From the NCBI GenBank assembly GCA_900541975.1, contig UQLR01000004.1, positions 83,667 to 147,666 on the forward strand: a stretch of 64,000 bases of DNA, in the 5' to 3' direction. Made by a program: the position numbers and the translations under genes. The notes below the pieces were generated by a model. It made no database searches. It was given only the letters and a program-made list of their open reading frames with translations, and was not told where the DNA came from. How positions within the stretch are numbered: position 1 is the stretch's first letter; each line of letters starts with the position of its first letter. This stretch comes from an uncultured Oscillospiraceae bacterium (GTDB lineage: Bacteria > Bacillota > Clostridia > Oscillospirales > Acutalibacteraceae). Shown here piece by piece: positions 28,208 to 37,258 of the stretch.

Positions 28208-28633
28208 ATGGAATATTTACTGCTTATGATTCCAGTTGTGTTTCTTGTGGGCTCTGTCGTTGTGGCAATTCGCGCTGTCCATAGGGGGGCAAAAAAGCAA
28301 AAAGCTGTTGCTGTCCAGATGATTTCGTTCTTTTTTGTCGCTTTGGCGTGCGTATGCACCCCGCTGGTTGCTTCTGCGGCAAATGCAGATCCCTCACAGG
28401 CTGCGGCAGCAGCGCAGGCCGGTGCCGACGGGATGAAATATCTTGCTGCTGCAATTGTTACCGGCCTTTCCGGTATTGGCGGTGGTATTGCCGTTGCCGC
28501 AGCCGCTCCCGCGGCAATCGGTGCTACATCAGAAGATCCCAAAGCGTTTGGTAAGGCTTTGATCTTTGTTGCATTGGGCGAAGGTATCGCCCTGTACGGC
28601 CTGTTGGTTTCCATTCTTCTTTTGTTTACCTGA
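28208..28633 (+). CDS. ntpK: V-type ATPase subunit K (membrane rotor ring)
   Basis: The 141-residue proteolipid has three hydrophobic segments. The first is an N-terminal helix (about 3-22) followed by a basic loop, then a second helix (about 35-57). After a Gln/Ala-rich loop come the helical hairpin (residues ~73-105 and ~115-141) typical of c subunits. The ion-binding carboxylate is the Glu in FVALGEGIALYGL. The inner hairpin is Gly/Ala-rich (GIGGGIAV). The Gln plus Thr/Ser pattern typical of Na+-specific rings is not evident, so proton coupling is plausible but uncertain. A TGGAGG site precedes the ATG by eight bases. Confidence 0.9.
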   Translation: MEYLLLMIPVVFLVGSVVVAIRAVHRGAKKQKAVAVQMISFFFVALACVCTPLVASAANADPSQAAAAAQAGADGMKYLAAAIVTGLSGIGGGIAVAAAAPAAIGATSEDPKAFGKALIFVALGEGIALYGLLVSILLLFT

Positions 28634-28690
28634 TAAACAGAAGCAAATTGGAAACCACGGCGATTGAAGAACAGGAAAACAGGTGAAGCT

Positions 28691-28999
28691 ATGCGCTTTT
28701 ACTTAATCAGTGATAATGTAGATACACAGATAGGCATGCGCCTTGCCGGGATAGAAGGCATTGTCATCCATAAAGACAATGAAGTCAGGCAAGCATTGCA
28801 GGAAGCTATGGAAATGGAAGACGTAGGCGTGATCCTGATGACGGAGCGCCTGATGTCGTTATGCCCTGAACTGGTATATGACCTGAAGTTGAACAGGCAG
28901 CGCCCCCTGATTGTAGAAATTCCGGACCGTCATGGCAACGGCCGTACAAAGGATTCTATTACACGGTACGTACAGGAAGCAATCGGCGTAAAGCTGTAA
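28691..28999 (+). CDS. ntpG: V-type ATPase subunit F
   Basis: The 102-residue protein is the small central-shaft subunit F (NtpG in Enterococcus). It has the Rossmann-like start MRFYLISDNVDTQIGMRLAGIEG, the VGVILMTERLM strand and the RPLIVEIPDRHG segment that are standard in the family. It binds subunit D on the rotor axis. I chose the ATG at 28691 because the family begins there; the ribosome-binding site (AGGTGAAG) is modest. Gene order K-F-E differs from the common K-E-C-F order. Confidence 0.93.
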   Translation: MRFYLISDNVDTQIGMRLAGIEGIVIHKDNEVRQALQEAMEMEDVGVILMTERLMSLCPELVYDLKLNRQRPLIVEIPDRHGNGRTKDSITRYVQEAIGVKL

Positions 29000-29080
29000 G
29001 CCGGCTGCCATACATAGTAGCGGGAATGCACCCCCTATGCGTTTTTAAATGAAATTTATGCGGAGAGGAATGGTTCAACC

Positions 29081-29677
29081 ATGGAACCCAGAGAAGATAA
29101 AACAGGCAATTTTCTGCATGCAATACAGAAGTATGCCGACGAACAGAAACATAAGATTGAATCTGAGGTTGAACATTTTAAGCAGCAGGAGCTTAAAAAA
29201 GCCGAAGACGAAGGCCTGCGGGACGCATACAACCTGATTCAGAAAGAAATGGCGGCTATGCGCGCCGGTATAGCAAGCCAAGCGGCGCAAAAAGAGGCAC
29301 AGGGCAGGCAGCGCCTTTATCAAAAGCGTTTAGAGATTATGAAAGATATATTTTCTAAAGCTACCCAAAAGCTGGTCGCATATACAAAAACAGATGCGTA
29401 CAAGGAACGCATGAAAGAATGCGCAAAAGAGATTTCTGCCTATTTAAACGGGCATGATTGCGTCTTGTATATTAAGCCGGAGGACGAGGGACTCAAAGGC
29501 GACCTTTCTGCATGCTTTAACGGACCTTGCTCGGTCAAAACCAGCAAAGACATTAAAATCGGCGGTATAAACGCCTATTGTGAAAGTTTGGGGATTGTAG
29601 TAGACCAGACGCTGGATACCAGGCTTTCTGACCAAAAGGAATGGTTTTTACAAAATTCCGGATTAAAGGTCAAATAA
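29081..29677 (+). CDS. ntpE: V-type ATPase subunit E
   Basis: A 198-residue peripheral-stalk subunit. The N-terminal half (about 8-100) is a long charged coiled coil that would pair with the G/H protein of the first gene. The C-terminal half forms the compact domain that contacts the A3B3 head, with DCVLYIKPEDEG and the terminal strand IKIGGINAYCESLGIVVDQTLDTRL, where the IGG...VDQTL pattern is the family signature. It ends 54 bases before subunit A. Confidence 0.92.
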   Translation: MEPREDKTGNFLHAIQKYADEQKHKIESEVEHFKQQELKKAEDEGLRDAYNLIQKEMAAMRAGIASQAAQKEAQGRQRLYQKRLEIMKDIFSKATQKLVAYTKTDAYKERMKECAKEISAYLNGHDCVLYIKPEDEGLKGDLSACFNGPCSVKTSKDIKIGGINAYCESLGIVVDQTLDTRLSDQKEWFLQNSGLKVK

Positions 29678-29731
29678 TTTCTTTTACACTTTACCGCCTG
29701 CGTGCACAGCAATCGGAGAGGATTGGTTTTT

Positions 29732-31492
29732 ATGGAAAATCAAAATGTGATATATGGAATAAACGGCCCCGTTGTTACCATAAAAAACACAAAATCGTTT
29801 TCAATGATGGAAATGGTTTATGTTGGAAAGGAAAAGCTTGTTGGTGAAATTATTGGAATTACCGAACAGCTTACCACCATACAGGTTTATGAAGAGACAA
29901 CCGGACTTAAACCCGGCGACCCCGTCTATGGCACAGGCGCGCCAATGAACGTAACATTGGGGCCCGGCATCATCGACAACATTTTTGATGGGATTGAACG
30001 TCCTCTCAAAGCAATTGAGGAAAAGGCCGGTGCATTTATCCAAAGGGGCGCCTCCGTTTCTTCCCTGGATGAGCAAAAGCTATGGGACGTCACCATCAAG
30101 GTAAGGCCGGGCGATTATTTAGCCGGTGGGCAGATTTATGCCGTCTTGCCTGAAACCGCCATTATTGAGCACCGGCTGTTAACGCCGCCGGCCCTTTCCG
30201 GAGAGGTCGTCTATACAGCTCCAAACGGAAAATATAAGCTGCATGACACAATTGTTACAATCAAGGACAATACCGGCGCAACACATGACCTGACGCTTTG
30301 CCAACAATGGCCAATCCGTATACCACGTCCCGTTCAGACAAGGCTGCCGGCGTCTGTGCCGCTGATTACCGGACAAAGGATCATTGACACGCTTTTCCCT
30401 ATCTCCAAAGGCGGAACAGCTGCTATCCCCGGTGGGTTTGGCACAGGAAAAACCATGACGCAGCATCAGCTTGCCAAATGGTGCGATGCCGACATTATTA
30501 TTTATGTAGGCTGCGGCGAACGCGGCAATGAAATGAGCCAAGTGCTGGATGAATTTTCTGAACTAATCGACCCAAAATCACAGCGCCCCATGACAGACAG
30601 AACCGTGCTGATCGCCAACACATCCAATATGCCTGTGGCAGCGCGTGAAGCTTCTATCTATACCGGTATTACCCTTGCGGAATATTACCGCGATATGGGG
30701 TATCACGTGGCAATTATGGCCGACTCCACCTCGCGCTGGGCGGAAGCCCTGCGCGAAATCTCCGGCAGGTTGGAAGAAATGCCGGCTGAGGAGGGCTTCC
30801 CCGCTTATCTGCCTTCCAGGCTTTCTGAATTTTACGAGCGTGCCGGACGCGCCGACGTTTTATGCGGCAGTGAAGGTTCCGTTACAATTATCGGCGCCGT
30901 TTCTCCACAGGGAGCAGATTTTTCCGAACCGGTCACACAAAATACCAAGCGCTTTACGCGCTGTTTTTGGGCGCTTGATAAAAGTCTTGCTTACGCCAGG
31001 CATTATCCTGCAATCAACTGGATCACAAGCTACAGCGAATACTTTACAGATCTGGATCCCTGGTTCATTGCCCAAGAAGGCAACGATTTTATTAAATACC
31101 GCAGAAAGATCAACGGTATTCTTCAGGAAGAAAACCGTTTAATGGAAATTGTAAAGCTAATTGGCGCGGACGTTTTGCCGGACGATCAGAAACTGATTAT
31201 TGAAACGGCCAGGGTTATTCGGGTAGGCTTTTTACAGCAGAATGCTTTCCATGCCGACGATACCTTTGTACCACTTGACAAACAGAAGCTGATGATGAAA
31301 ACCATTTTGCATCTGCATAAAAAAGCAAAACATCTGATTTCTGCCGCAATCCCCATTTCCAGAGTATTGGAACTTGGGTTGTTTGATAAGCTGACAAAAA
31401 TGAAATATGACATCCCTAATGATAAGCCCGAAATGTTTGACGCCTACCTTAAGGAAATTGACCAGGCAATTGATTCTCTGACGGAATCCTGA
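29732..31492 (+). CDS. ntpA: V-type ATPase catalytic subunit A
   Basis: The 586-residue catalytic subunit binds and hydrolyses (or makes) ATP. It has the beta-barrel start [12 protein letters not shown], the non-homologous insert (about 110-190) specific to A subunits, Walker [14 protein letters not shown], the catalytic Glu in GCGERGNEM, the [15 protein letters not shown] block and the [17 protein letters not shown] signature. The Walker A reads GGFGTGKT where GPFGSGKT is common. The ATG at 29732 is preferred over an upstream ATG in the same frame because it matches the family start and has a GGAGAGGA site. Confidence 0.98.
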   Translation: MENQNVIYGINGPVVTIKNTKSFSMMEMVYVGKEKLVGEIIGITEQLTTIQVYEETTGLKPGDPVYGTGAPMNVTLGPGIIDNIFDGIERPLKAIEEKAGAFIQRGASVSSLDEQKLWDVTIKVRPGDYLAGGQIYAVLPETAIIEHRLLTPPALSGEVVYTAPNGKYKLHDTIVTIKDNTGATHDLTLCQQWPIRIPRPVQTRLPASVPLITGQRIIDTLFPISKGGTAAIPGGFGTGKTMTQHQLAKWCDADIIIYVGCGERGNEMSQVLDEFSELIDPKSQRPMTDRTVLIANTSNMPVAAREASIYTGITLAEYYRDMGYHVAIMADSTSRWAEALREISGRLEEMPAEEGFPAYLPSRLSEFYERAGRADVLCGSEGSVTIIGAVSPQGADFSEPVTQNTKRFTRCFWALDKSLAYARHYPAINWITSYSEYFTDLDPWFIAQEGNDFIKYRRKINGILQEENRLMEIVKLIGADVLPDDQKLIIETARVIRVGFLQQNAFHADDTFVPLDKQKLMMKTILHLHKKAKHLISAAIPISRVLELGLFDKLTKMKYDIPNDKPEMFDAYLKEIDQAIDSLTES

Positions 31493-31522
31493 CATAACAC
31501 CAGCGAAAGAAGGTAAAAAACC

Positions 31523-32920
31523 ATGATTATAGATTATGTGGGCGTAAAAGAGATTAACGGCCCTCTGATCGTTATAGACGGCGTGCAAGGCGCTTCGTAT
31601 GAAGAGATCGTAGATATTCGCCTTGACGACGGTACATCCCGCCAGGGAAGAATCGTCCAGATAGCGGGACAGCGCGTAGTCGTCCAGGTTTTTGAGGGAA
31701 CTCGCGGCGTATCGCTTAAAAATACAAAAACCAGGCTGACAGGCCATCCAATGGAACTACCGCTTTCACCGGAAATGATTGGCCGTATTTTTGATGGCGT
31801 AGGAAGACCGATCGACGGGCTGGGTGAGATTTTTCCAGAAAAGCGTTTAAATGTCAACGGCACGCCGATTAACCCTGTTTCCAGAGTATATCCCAGAAAC
31901 TATATTAACACCGGCGTTTCTACAATTGATACACTCATGACGCTGATCAGAGGACAGAAGCTTCCAATTTTCTCCGGATCCGGCATGAAGCACAATGAAC
32001 TTGCCGTTCAGATTGTCCGTCAGGCAAAAATTGCCGATGCATCCGGGCAGGGCTTCTGCGTTGTGTTTGCCGCCATGGGCGTAAAAAATGATGTTGCGGA
32101 GTATTTTCGTCACAGTTTTGAGCAGTCGGGCGTATTACAGAGAGTCGTCATGTTTTTAAACCTTTCCAACGATCCGATCATTGAACGTACTTTAACGCCG
32201 CGCTGCGCTCTGACTGCAGCAGAATACCTGGCATTTGACCTGAATATGCACGTACTGGTGATTATGACCGATATGACCTCTTATGCGGAGGCGCTGCGTG
32301 AATTCAGCTCCTCCAAGGGCGAAATCCCGGGAAGGAAGGGGTATCCCGGCTATTTGTATTCCGACCTTGCCTCCCTGTATGAACGCGCCGGGATGATCAA
32401 GGGAAAGAGCGGAAGCGTTACGCAAATTCCAATTTTAACTATGCCCAACGACGATATTACCCACCCGGTTCCCGATTTGACCGGCTACATTACAGAAGGC
32501 CAGATCGTCCTGAGCCGTTCCCTGCAAGGACAGGGGCTTTATCCTCCGGTCGATGTGTTACCGTCGCTTTCCCGTTTGATGAAAGATGGAATTGGCCAGG
32601 GGTATACGCGTGAAGACCATTCTGCACTTGCAAACCAGTTGTTTGCTTCTTACGCAAAAGTCATAGATGCACGTTCGCTCGCATCTGTTATCGGCGAAGA
32701 GGAGCTCTCTCCCATCGACAAAAAATATATTACGTTTGGCAGGCTGTTTGAATCCTATTTTGTAAACCAGGGCTTTACGGAAAACCGTACGATAGAACAA
32801 AGCCTAGATTTGGGCTGGAAGCTTCTGGGCACTTTACCCAAAGCGGAGCTTGACCGTATAGACGATAATATTTTGGAGCAGTACTACAAAGAAACAAACC
32901 AGGAAAGCGTGCTTGCGTAA
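31523..32920 (+). CDS. ntpB: V-type ATPase subunit B
   Basis: The 465-residue non-catalytic subunit alternates with A in the head. Family marks are the start [30 protein letters not shown], the degenerate P-loop [16 protein letters not shown] (no GKT), [43 protein letters not shown], and ITYVTE-like SGYI segments near 300 ([13 protein letters not shown]). The C-terminus is normal length. It is followed 56 bases later by subunit D. Confidence 0.98.
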   Translation: MIIDYVGVKEINGPLIVIDGVQGASYEEIVDIRLDDGTSRQGRIVQIAGQRVVVQVFEGTRGVSLKNTKTRLTGHPMELPLSPEMIGRIFDGVGRPIDGLGEIFPEKRLNVNGTPINPVSRVYPRNYINTGVSTIDTLMTLIRGQKLPIFSGSGMKHNELAVQIVRQAKIADASGQGFCVVFAAMGVKNDVAEYFRHSFEQSGVLQRVVMFLNLSNDPIIERTLTPRCALTAAEYLAFDLNMHVLVIMTDMTSYAEALREFSSSKGEIPGRKGYPGYLYSDLASLYERAGMIKGKSGSVTQIPILTMPNDDITHPVPDLTGYITEGQIVLSRSLQGQGLYPPVDVLPSLSRLMKDGIGQGYTREDHSALANQLFASYAKVIDARSLASVIGEEELSPIDKKYITFGRLFESYFVNQGFTENRTIEQSLDLGWKLLGTLPKAELDRIDDNILEQYYKETNQESVLA

Positions 32921-32976
32921 TGCACCCTGCTCTGTTACTGCATAATACAAATTAAACTTGAAAGGCGGTGCATTTT

Positions 32977-33606
32977 GTGGCCGTGCAGGCAGTTCCCACC
33001 AAGGGAAATTTGATAAACACAAAAAAATCGTTGGCGCTTGCCAGAGTTGGCTATGAGCTTCTGGACAGAAAACGCAACATTTTAATACGCGAAATGATGT
33101 CTCTGATAGAGCATGCCAATGCCATTCAGGACAAGATAGACAATGCTTACAGCACTGCTTATACCGCGCTGCAAAAAGCCAACATAACGCTTGGCTTTTG
33201 CGACGAGCTTTCACGCAGCATTCCTGTGGAAGACAGTATAAAACTTTCTTATCGCAGCGTTATGGGCGTTGAAATTCCAATCTTATCTATTGACAGCGAA
33301 GAGACGCCGCCGTTGTGTTATGGAATGTATTCCACAAACTCCATACTGGATGATGCTTATTTGAAATTCAATGAGGTAAAACGGCTGACCGCCGAGCTTG
33401 CTGAAGTGGAAAACAGCGTATACCGGCTGGCGGATTCTATTAAGAAAACGCAAAAGCGCGCAAACGCTCTGAAAAACATTTTGATCCCGCGCTTTACTGA
33501 AACAGTGAAATTTATCACAGACGCTCTGGACGAAAAAGACAGGGAGGAATTTTCTCGCTTAAAGGTCATTAAGCGTCAAAAACAAAATAAAGAGAAAAGT
33601 AAATAA
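32977..33606 (+). CDS. ntpD: V-type ATPase subunit D (rotor shaft)
   Basis: The 209-residue subunit D forms the long coiled-coil rotor shaft. The start VPTKGNLINTKKSLALARVGYELLDRKRNIL is diagnostic, and the C-terminal helix (about 140-209) ends in a basic tail. The start is GTG at 32977, with an AAAGGCGG site eight bases upstream; a GTG three codons earlier would overlap that site. It is the last gene of the operon. No terminator hairpin is obvious behind it. Confidence 0.94.
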   Translation: MAVQAVPTKGNLINTKKSLALARVGYELLDRKRNILIREMMSLIEHANAIQDKIDNAYSTAYTALQKANITLGFCDELSRSIPVEDSIKLSYRSVMGVEIPILSIDSEETPPLCYGMYSTNSILDDAYLKFNEVKRLTAELAEVENSVYRLADSIKKTQKRANALKNILIPRFTETVKFITDALDEKDREEFSRLKVIKRQKQNKEKSK

Positions 33607-33702
33607 AAAGGTTTCGTCCACCTCCCCGAAGATTCTGTTTTTCATATAAAAATAGTTTTTTCGTCAGCAAAGGAGTTATTTTATAACTTTTGCAAAGAGG
33701 TA

Positions 33703-33731
33703 TTTACTTTATTAGAAAGATGTGCTACAAT
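33703..33731 (+). promoter_or_regulatory. Promoter of the sortase-substrate gene
   Basis: TTTACT, 17-base spacer, TACAAT, about 50 bases before the start codon. Confidence 0.6.
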
Positions 33732-33782
33732 TAACGTAGTTATAGACGATATGTTCACCTTTTTATGTGGAGGTTATACAAA

Positions 33783-34280
33783 ATGAAAAAAATATTGGCT
33801 GTATTGTTTGCAGTTTTATGGATTTCGGCTTCTTCTGTTGTGGTTTTGGCAGCACCAAGCCCAACCGCTCCTGTAATTTATAATGTTACGGTTGAAGCGC
33901 AGCAGGGCGGTAGCGCGCATTCCTCTGTCGACACCATGCAACAAGGCGACCAGGTTATCCTTACTGCAACTGTGGACGACGGGTATATATTTACCACTTG
34001 GAATATTAGCGGCGAATATGAAATTGTTGAAGGTACTCTTTCATCAGAACGTATTGTCGTTCGCCCCGGTTCTGACATATATGCAACCGCAGGATTTAAG
34101 GCTGTTTCGGCAGATGTTCCAACTTCTCCTACAGAAAAACCGGCCCCGGGACCAGGCAATGATTCGCCCACTTCCCCGCAGACGGGCTATGATGGTTTTG
34201 TTTTTGCAGGCTTGTCCGTGTTGTTGCTCTTGGGTGTTACGCTGTTTGCGGTAAAAACACGTTCTGCCAAGGCGAAATAG
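33783..34280 (+). CDS. Cell-wall-anchored surface protein with InlB-type repeat
   Basis: The 165-residue precursor has a signal peptide (about 1-24), one divergent InlB B-repeat-like beta domain (about 30-107, with the pattern GDQVILTATVDDGYIFTTWNISG), a Pro/Ser/Thr-rich spacer, and a C-terminal sorting signal. That signal is SPQTG at 131-135, a hydrophobic stretch and a basic tail. This is the layout of sortase substrates, although the pentapeptide differs from LPXTG. A class B sortase is encoded next. The ATG at 33783 has a GGAGG site. The protein is small, so it may be a minor wall protein or adhesin. Confidence 0.85.
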   Translation: MKKILAVLFAVLWISASSVVVLAAPSPTAPVIYNVTVEAQQGGSAHSSVDTMQQGDQVILTATVDDGYIFTTWNISGEYEIVEGTLSSERIVVRPGSDIYATAGFKAVSADVPTSPTEKPAPGPGNDSPTSPQTGYDGFVFAGLSVLLLLGVTLFAVKTRSAKAK

Positions 34281-34304
34281 ACGCATAAAGTTTTTTGAAG
34301 CTTA

Positions 34305-34345
34305 GAAACCTCCGCTTTTCTCTTATTGAACAGCGGAGGTTCTTT
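34305..34345 (+). terminator. Terminator between surface protein and sortase genes
   Basis: Stem AACCTCCGC / GCGGAGGTT with a long AT-rich loop, then TCTTT. It may attenuate rather than separate, giving more substrate than sortase transcript. Confidence 0.65.
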
Positions 34346-34389
34346 ATTCGGATCTGATTTTTCAGGCTTACAAGCTGACGGTGTTGCAT

Positions 34390-35181
34390 ATGAAAACAAA
34401 AAAACGTACAAAGCTCTGGATTGCGCTGCTGGCCATTTTTCTTGTGGCAGCGGCCATTGGCACTGGCATAGCCATCTGGTATTTTTCCAGCGGCTATACG
34501 TCGCAGCAGTTAAAAGGTCTGGTGGAAACGCCTACCGATTCCACAAACGCGGCAACAGACGCTACTGATACAAGCAGCGTTATATATAAAGAGAATCCAA
34601 TTGATTTTGATAAACTTCAGGAAATCAATGCGGATTTGTACGCATGGATCAAAATTCCAAATACCAGTATTGATTATCCGGTAGCGCAGGCATATTATGA
34701 GGCCGACAGCTTTTATTTAGATCACAATATATACAAAGAATATGAATTTGCCGGCACAATCTATACGGAAAAGAAAAACAGTAAGGATTTCTCTGACCCC
34801 AACACGGTTTTATACGGGCATAATATGCTCAACGGGACCATGTTTCAAAACTTGCATTATTTTCAGGATCCTGTTTTTTTTAATGAAAACGATACGCTTT
34901 ATATTTACACACCGGGCCATATTCTTACATACAGGATATTTGCCGCTTATCAATACGACGACAGGCATATTTTAAATTCGTTTGATTTTTCCGATGAAGC
35001 CGTTTTTGCGCAGTACCTGGAAGACTGTTTAAACCCGCGTTCCATGCTTTGCAATGTACGTGAAGATACGACGCTTACCACGGATGATAAAATTATTACA
35101 TTGAGCACCTGTCTTGGCAGTAATAAAAGTGTCAGATATCTGGTGCAGGGGGTATTGATCAAAGATGAGCTCACAAGATAA
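34390..35181 (+). CDS. srtB: Class B sortase
   Basis: The 263-residue transpeptidase has an N-terminal membrane anchor (about 9-32) and a class B sortase fold. Conserved residues are His 144 (LYGHNM), Cys 241 (TLSTC) and Arg 249 (SVRYLV). The NADLYAWIKIPNTSIDYPV block is typical of SrtB. It would cut the sorting signal of the preceding surface protein and link it to the wall precursor. The ATG at 34390 lacks a strong ribosome-binding site; a GTG three codons upstream is an alternative. It overlaps the LCP gene by 17 bases. Confidence 0.92.
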   Translation: MKTKKRTKLWIALLAIFLVAAAIGTGIAIWYFSSGYTSQQLKGLVETPTDSTNAATDATDTSSVIYKENPIDFDKLQEINADLYAWIKIPNTSIDYPVAQAYYEADSFYLDHNIYKEYEFAGTIYTEKKNSKDFSDPNTVLYGHNMLNGTMFQNLHYFQDPVFFNENDTLYIYTPGHILTYRIFAAYQYDDRHILNSFDFSDEAVFAQYLEDCLNPRSMLCNVREDTTLTTDDKIITLSTCLGSNKSVRYLVQGVLIKDELTR

Positions 35182-36340
35182 CAGCAATATGCCGGAACCC
35201 ACGGACGGTTCTGAAATGAGCAGACAAACCACGTCTGCTTCTACTGCAACCGACGATTTAAACGATTATATTTTTGTTAAAAGAAAAAAACGGCACAAAA
35301 AACATAAAGTCCGCAAAATCCTGCTGATTGTATTTGCCTGTCTTGCCGGATTTGTCGCGTTGACCGTTTCTACTGTTTTTATCCTGCAAAGCATAGGACA
35401 TGACAAGCTGTTGGATTATCAGGACGTTGATATGTCTGCTCCTGTGATTGACGACGTGCCTGTACAGACAAACCAGGACGGGAAAATTGTTTTTTATAAC
35501 GGGAAGACATACCGCTTTAATGAAACTGTTACCAGCATTTTATGCATGGGTGTTGATAAAGAAGAATTGGTGCTGGAGAACAACACAATTGGTACTGCCG
35601 GGCAGGCGGACGCAGATTTTCTGGTTGCTTTGGATACCGCTACAGGGAAGATTACCGTAATTAATATTTCCAGAGATACAATGGTGGATGTAAACCTCTA
35701 TTCAGAAAGCGGGCAGTTCCTGCAAACGGACCAGATGCAGCTGTGTCTTTCTTATGCCTATGGCGACGGAAAGGAAACAAGCTGTGAAAATACAGTACGT
35801 TCTGTTTCCCGTTTGTTCTACGGTCTGCCGATCCATTCTTACTTTGCAATTGATCTGGAGGCCATTAGCGTGCTGAACGATACGGTCGGTGGCGTGGAGG
35901 TCACACTGCAGGAGAACATGCAGTCCCCCTATGGCGGAACGCTCAGCGCCGGAGATACCGTAGTGTTGGTAGGCGACGAAGCAGAACGGTATGTGCGGTA
36001 TCGCGATTCAGAGCAACTGGATTCAAACAACAGCAGGATGGAACGGCAAAAAAACTATTTGCAGTCGTTTCTTAACAAAGCGCTGACCTCGACTAAAAAA
36101 GACCTTTCCGTCCCTCTAAAACTGTACGAAGCAGCTTCTCCCTATATGGTAACCAACCTTTCTGTGGACAAGGTAACTTATCTTGCGCTGAATTCCATAT
36201 CGCACGGAGGTATGGAGCCTGTATTTGAAAGCGTGCCGGGAACAGTAAAACAGGGAGAGAAATATGCCGAGTTTTATCCGGATGAAAAGGCGCTTTATGA
36301 AATGATTTTGCAGGTTTTCTATACAGAGGTGAAAGAATAA
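35165..36340 (+). CDS. LytR-CpsA-Psr family protein
   Basis: The 391-residue protein has a cytosolic basic N-terminus (KRKKRHKKHK), a membrane helix (about 48-72) and an extracellular LCP domain. LCP enzymes transfer lipid-linked glycopolymers such as wall teichoic acids to peptidoglycan. The domain shows the ADADFLVALDTATGKITVINISRDTMV block with the substrate-binding Arg and Asp, the LSYAYGDG segment and YVRYRDSEQLDSNNSRMERQ. It overlaps the sortase frame by 17 bases, so the two are translationally coupled wall-modifying enzymes. Confidence 0.94.
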   Translation: MSSQDNSNMPEPTDGSEMSRQTTSASTATDDLNDYIFVKRKKRHKKHKVRKILLIVFACLAGFVALTVSTVFILQSIGHDKLLDYQDVDMSAPVIDDVPVQTNQDGKIVFYNGKTYRFNETVTSILCMGVDKEELVLENNTIGTAGQADADFLVALDTATGKITVINISRDTMVDVNLYSESGQFLQTDQMQLCLSYAYGDGKETSCENTVRSVSRLFYGLPIHSYFAIDLEAISVLNDTVGGVEVTLQENMQSPYGGTLSAGDTVVLVGDEAERYVRYRDSEQLDSNNSRMERQKNYLQSFLNKALTSTKKDLSVPLKLYEAASPYMVTNLSVDKVTYLALNSISHGGMEPVFESVPGTVKQGEKYAEFYPDEKALYEMILQVFYTEVKE

Positions 36341-36351
36341 AATATGGCAGG

Positions 36352-36380
36352 AGGAACAGAGCAAGCTCTGTTCCTTTGCT
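36352..36380 (+). terminator. Terminator after the LCP gene
   Basis: AGGAACAGAG and CTCTGTTCCT form a tight stem with a short loop, followed by TTT. Confidence 0.65.
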
Positions 36381-36496
36381 GTTTGTCTGTATTTTATCGT
36401 CTTCTTTGGAGAAAACCGGAAAAATATAAGATGTATAAAGCAGGTTTACGCCGTATTTCATAATTCTTTAAAATGTATTGAAGGCGAGGTACTTGT

Positions 36497-37168
36497 ATGC
36501 AAAAGTTTGAGAAAACAATTGAGATGCACTGTCCATGCAAAAAGAAAACGTGTTCAAGATATGGAAAATGCGGAGAATGCCTTTTATACCACCGCCAGCA
36601 TAAACGTTTTCCTCCATACTGTAAACGCAGAGGCAGAAACTCTAAAACGATATTTGAAACACCGCGTCTGCTTCTGCGGGAACTGGAGCAGAACGATTTT
36701 GCAAACCTGTGCGGCCTGCTGCAGGATAAAGACGTTATGTATGCTTATGAGCACGCTTTTGATACACAGGAAGTTACGCAATGGCTTCAAACACAGCTGC
36801 AGCGTTACAGAAAGGATGGCTTTGGCCTGTGGGCCGTTATTTTAAAGCAGACTGGTGCGTTTATCGGGCAGGCAGGCATTACTATGCAGGAACTGCCTAC
36901 CGGGTATGAGCCGGAAATTGGGTATCTGTTAAAAAAAATGTACTGGCATTGTGGATATGCTACAGAAGCAGCGCGCGGGTGCATGGAATATGCTTTTTCC
37001 ATTTTAGAACTTGACAAAATCTGTTCCATTATACGTGACAACAATCTACCGTCGCAGCGAGTGGCCGTGCGCTGCGGCATGGTGCAAAAAGGCCGGTTTA
37101 TTAAGCATTACTACGGTATGGATATGCCGCATTTGATTTTTGAGGCAGAAAAAGATGCCTGTTTTTAA
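36497..37168 (+). CDS. GNAT acetyltransferase with N-terminal Cys-rich domain
   Basis: The 223-residue protein has two parts. Residues 10-45 hold six Cys (12, 14, 19, 25, 28, 42) and many Lys/Arg, a likely small zinc-binding module of a type also found as a separate short protein in clostridia. From about 53 comes a RimJ/RimL-type GNAT fold (TPRLLLRELEQNDF, the acetyl-CoA loop region EIGYLLKKMYWHCGYATEAARG, and DNNLPSQRVAVRCGM). RimJ/L relatives acetylate protein N-termini or other amines. The fusion suggests binding to nucleic acid or a partner protein; that is inference. The start has a GGCGAGG site. Confidence 0.85.
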   Translation: MQKFEKTIEMHCPCKKKTCSRYGKCGECLLYHRQHKRFPPYCKRRGRNSKTIFETPRLLLRELEQNDFANLCGLLQDKDVMYAYEHAFDTQEVTQWLQTQLQRYRKDGFGLWAVILKQTGAFIGQAGITMQELPTGYEPEIGYLLKKMYWHCGYATEAARGCMEYAFSILELDKICSIIRDNNLPSQRVAVRCGMVQKGRFIKHYYGMDMPHLIFEAEKDACF

Positions 37169-37211
37169 AAAAGCCCTGCGCGCTTAAAAATATCCTGGCA
37201 AACTGTCAGGA

Positions 37212-37257
37212 AGCGCACCGTCCGCAATTTTCCACTGCAGACGGTGCGCTTTTTTTG
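37212..37257. terminator. Bidirectional terminator between GNAT and asparaginase genes
   Basis: Stem AGCGCACCGTC / GACGGTGCGCT with a T7 run on the plus strand, directly touching the asparaginase stop codon. Confidence 0.85.
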
Positions 37258-37258
37258 T

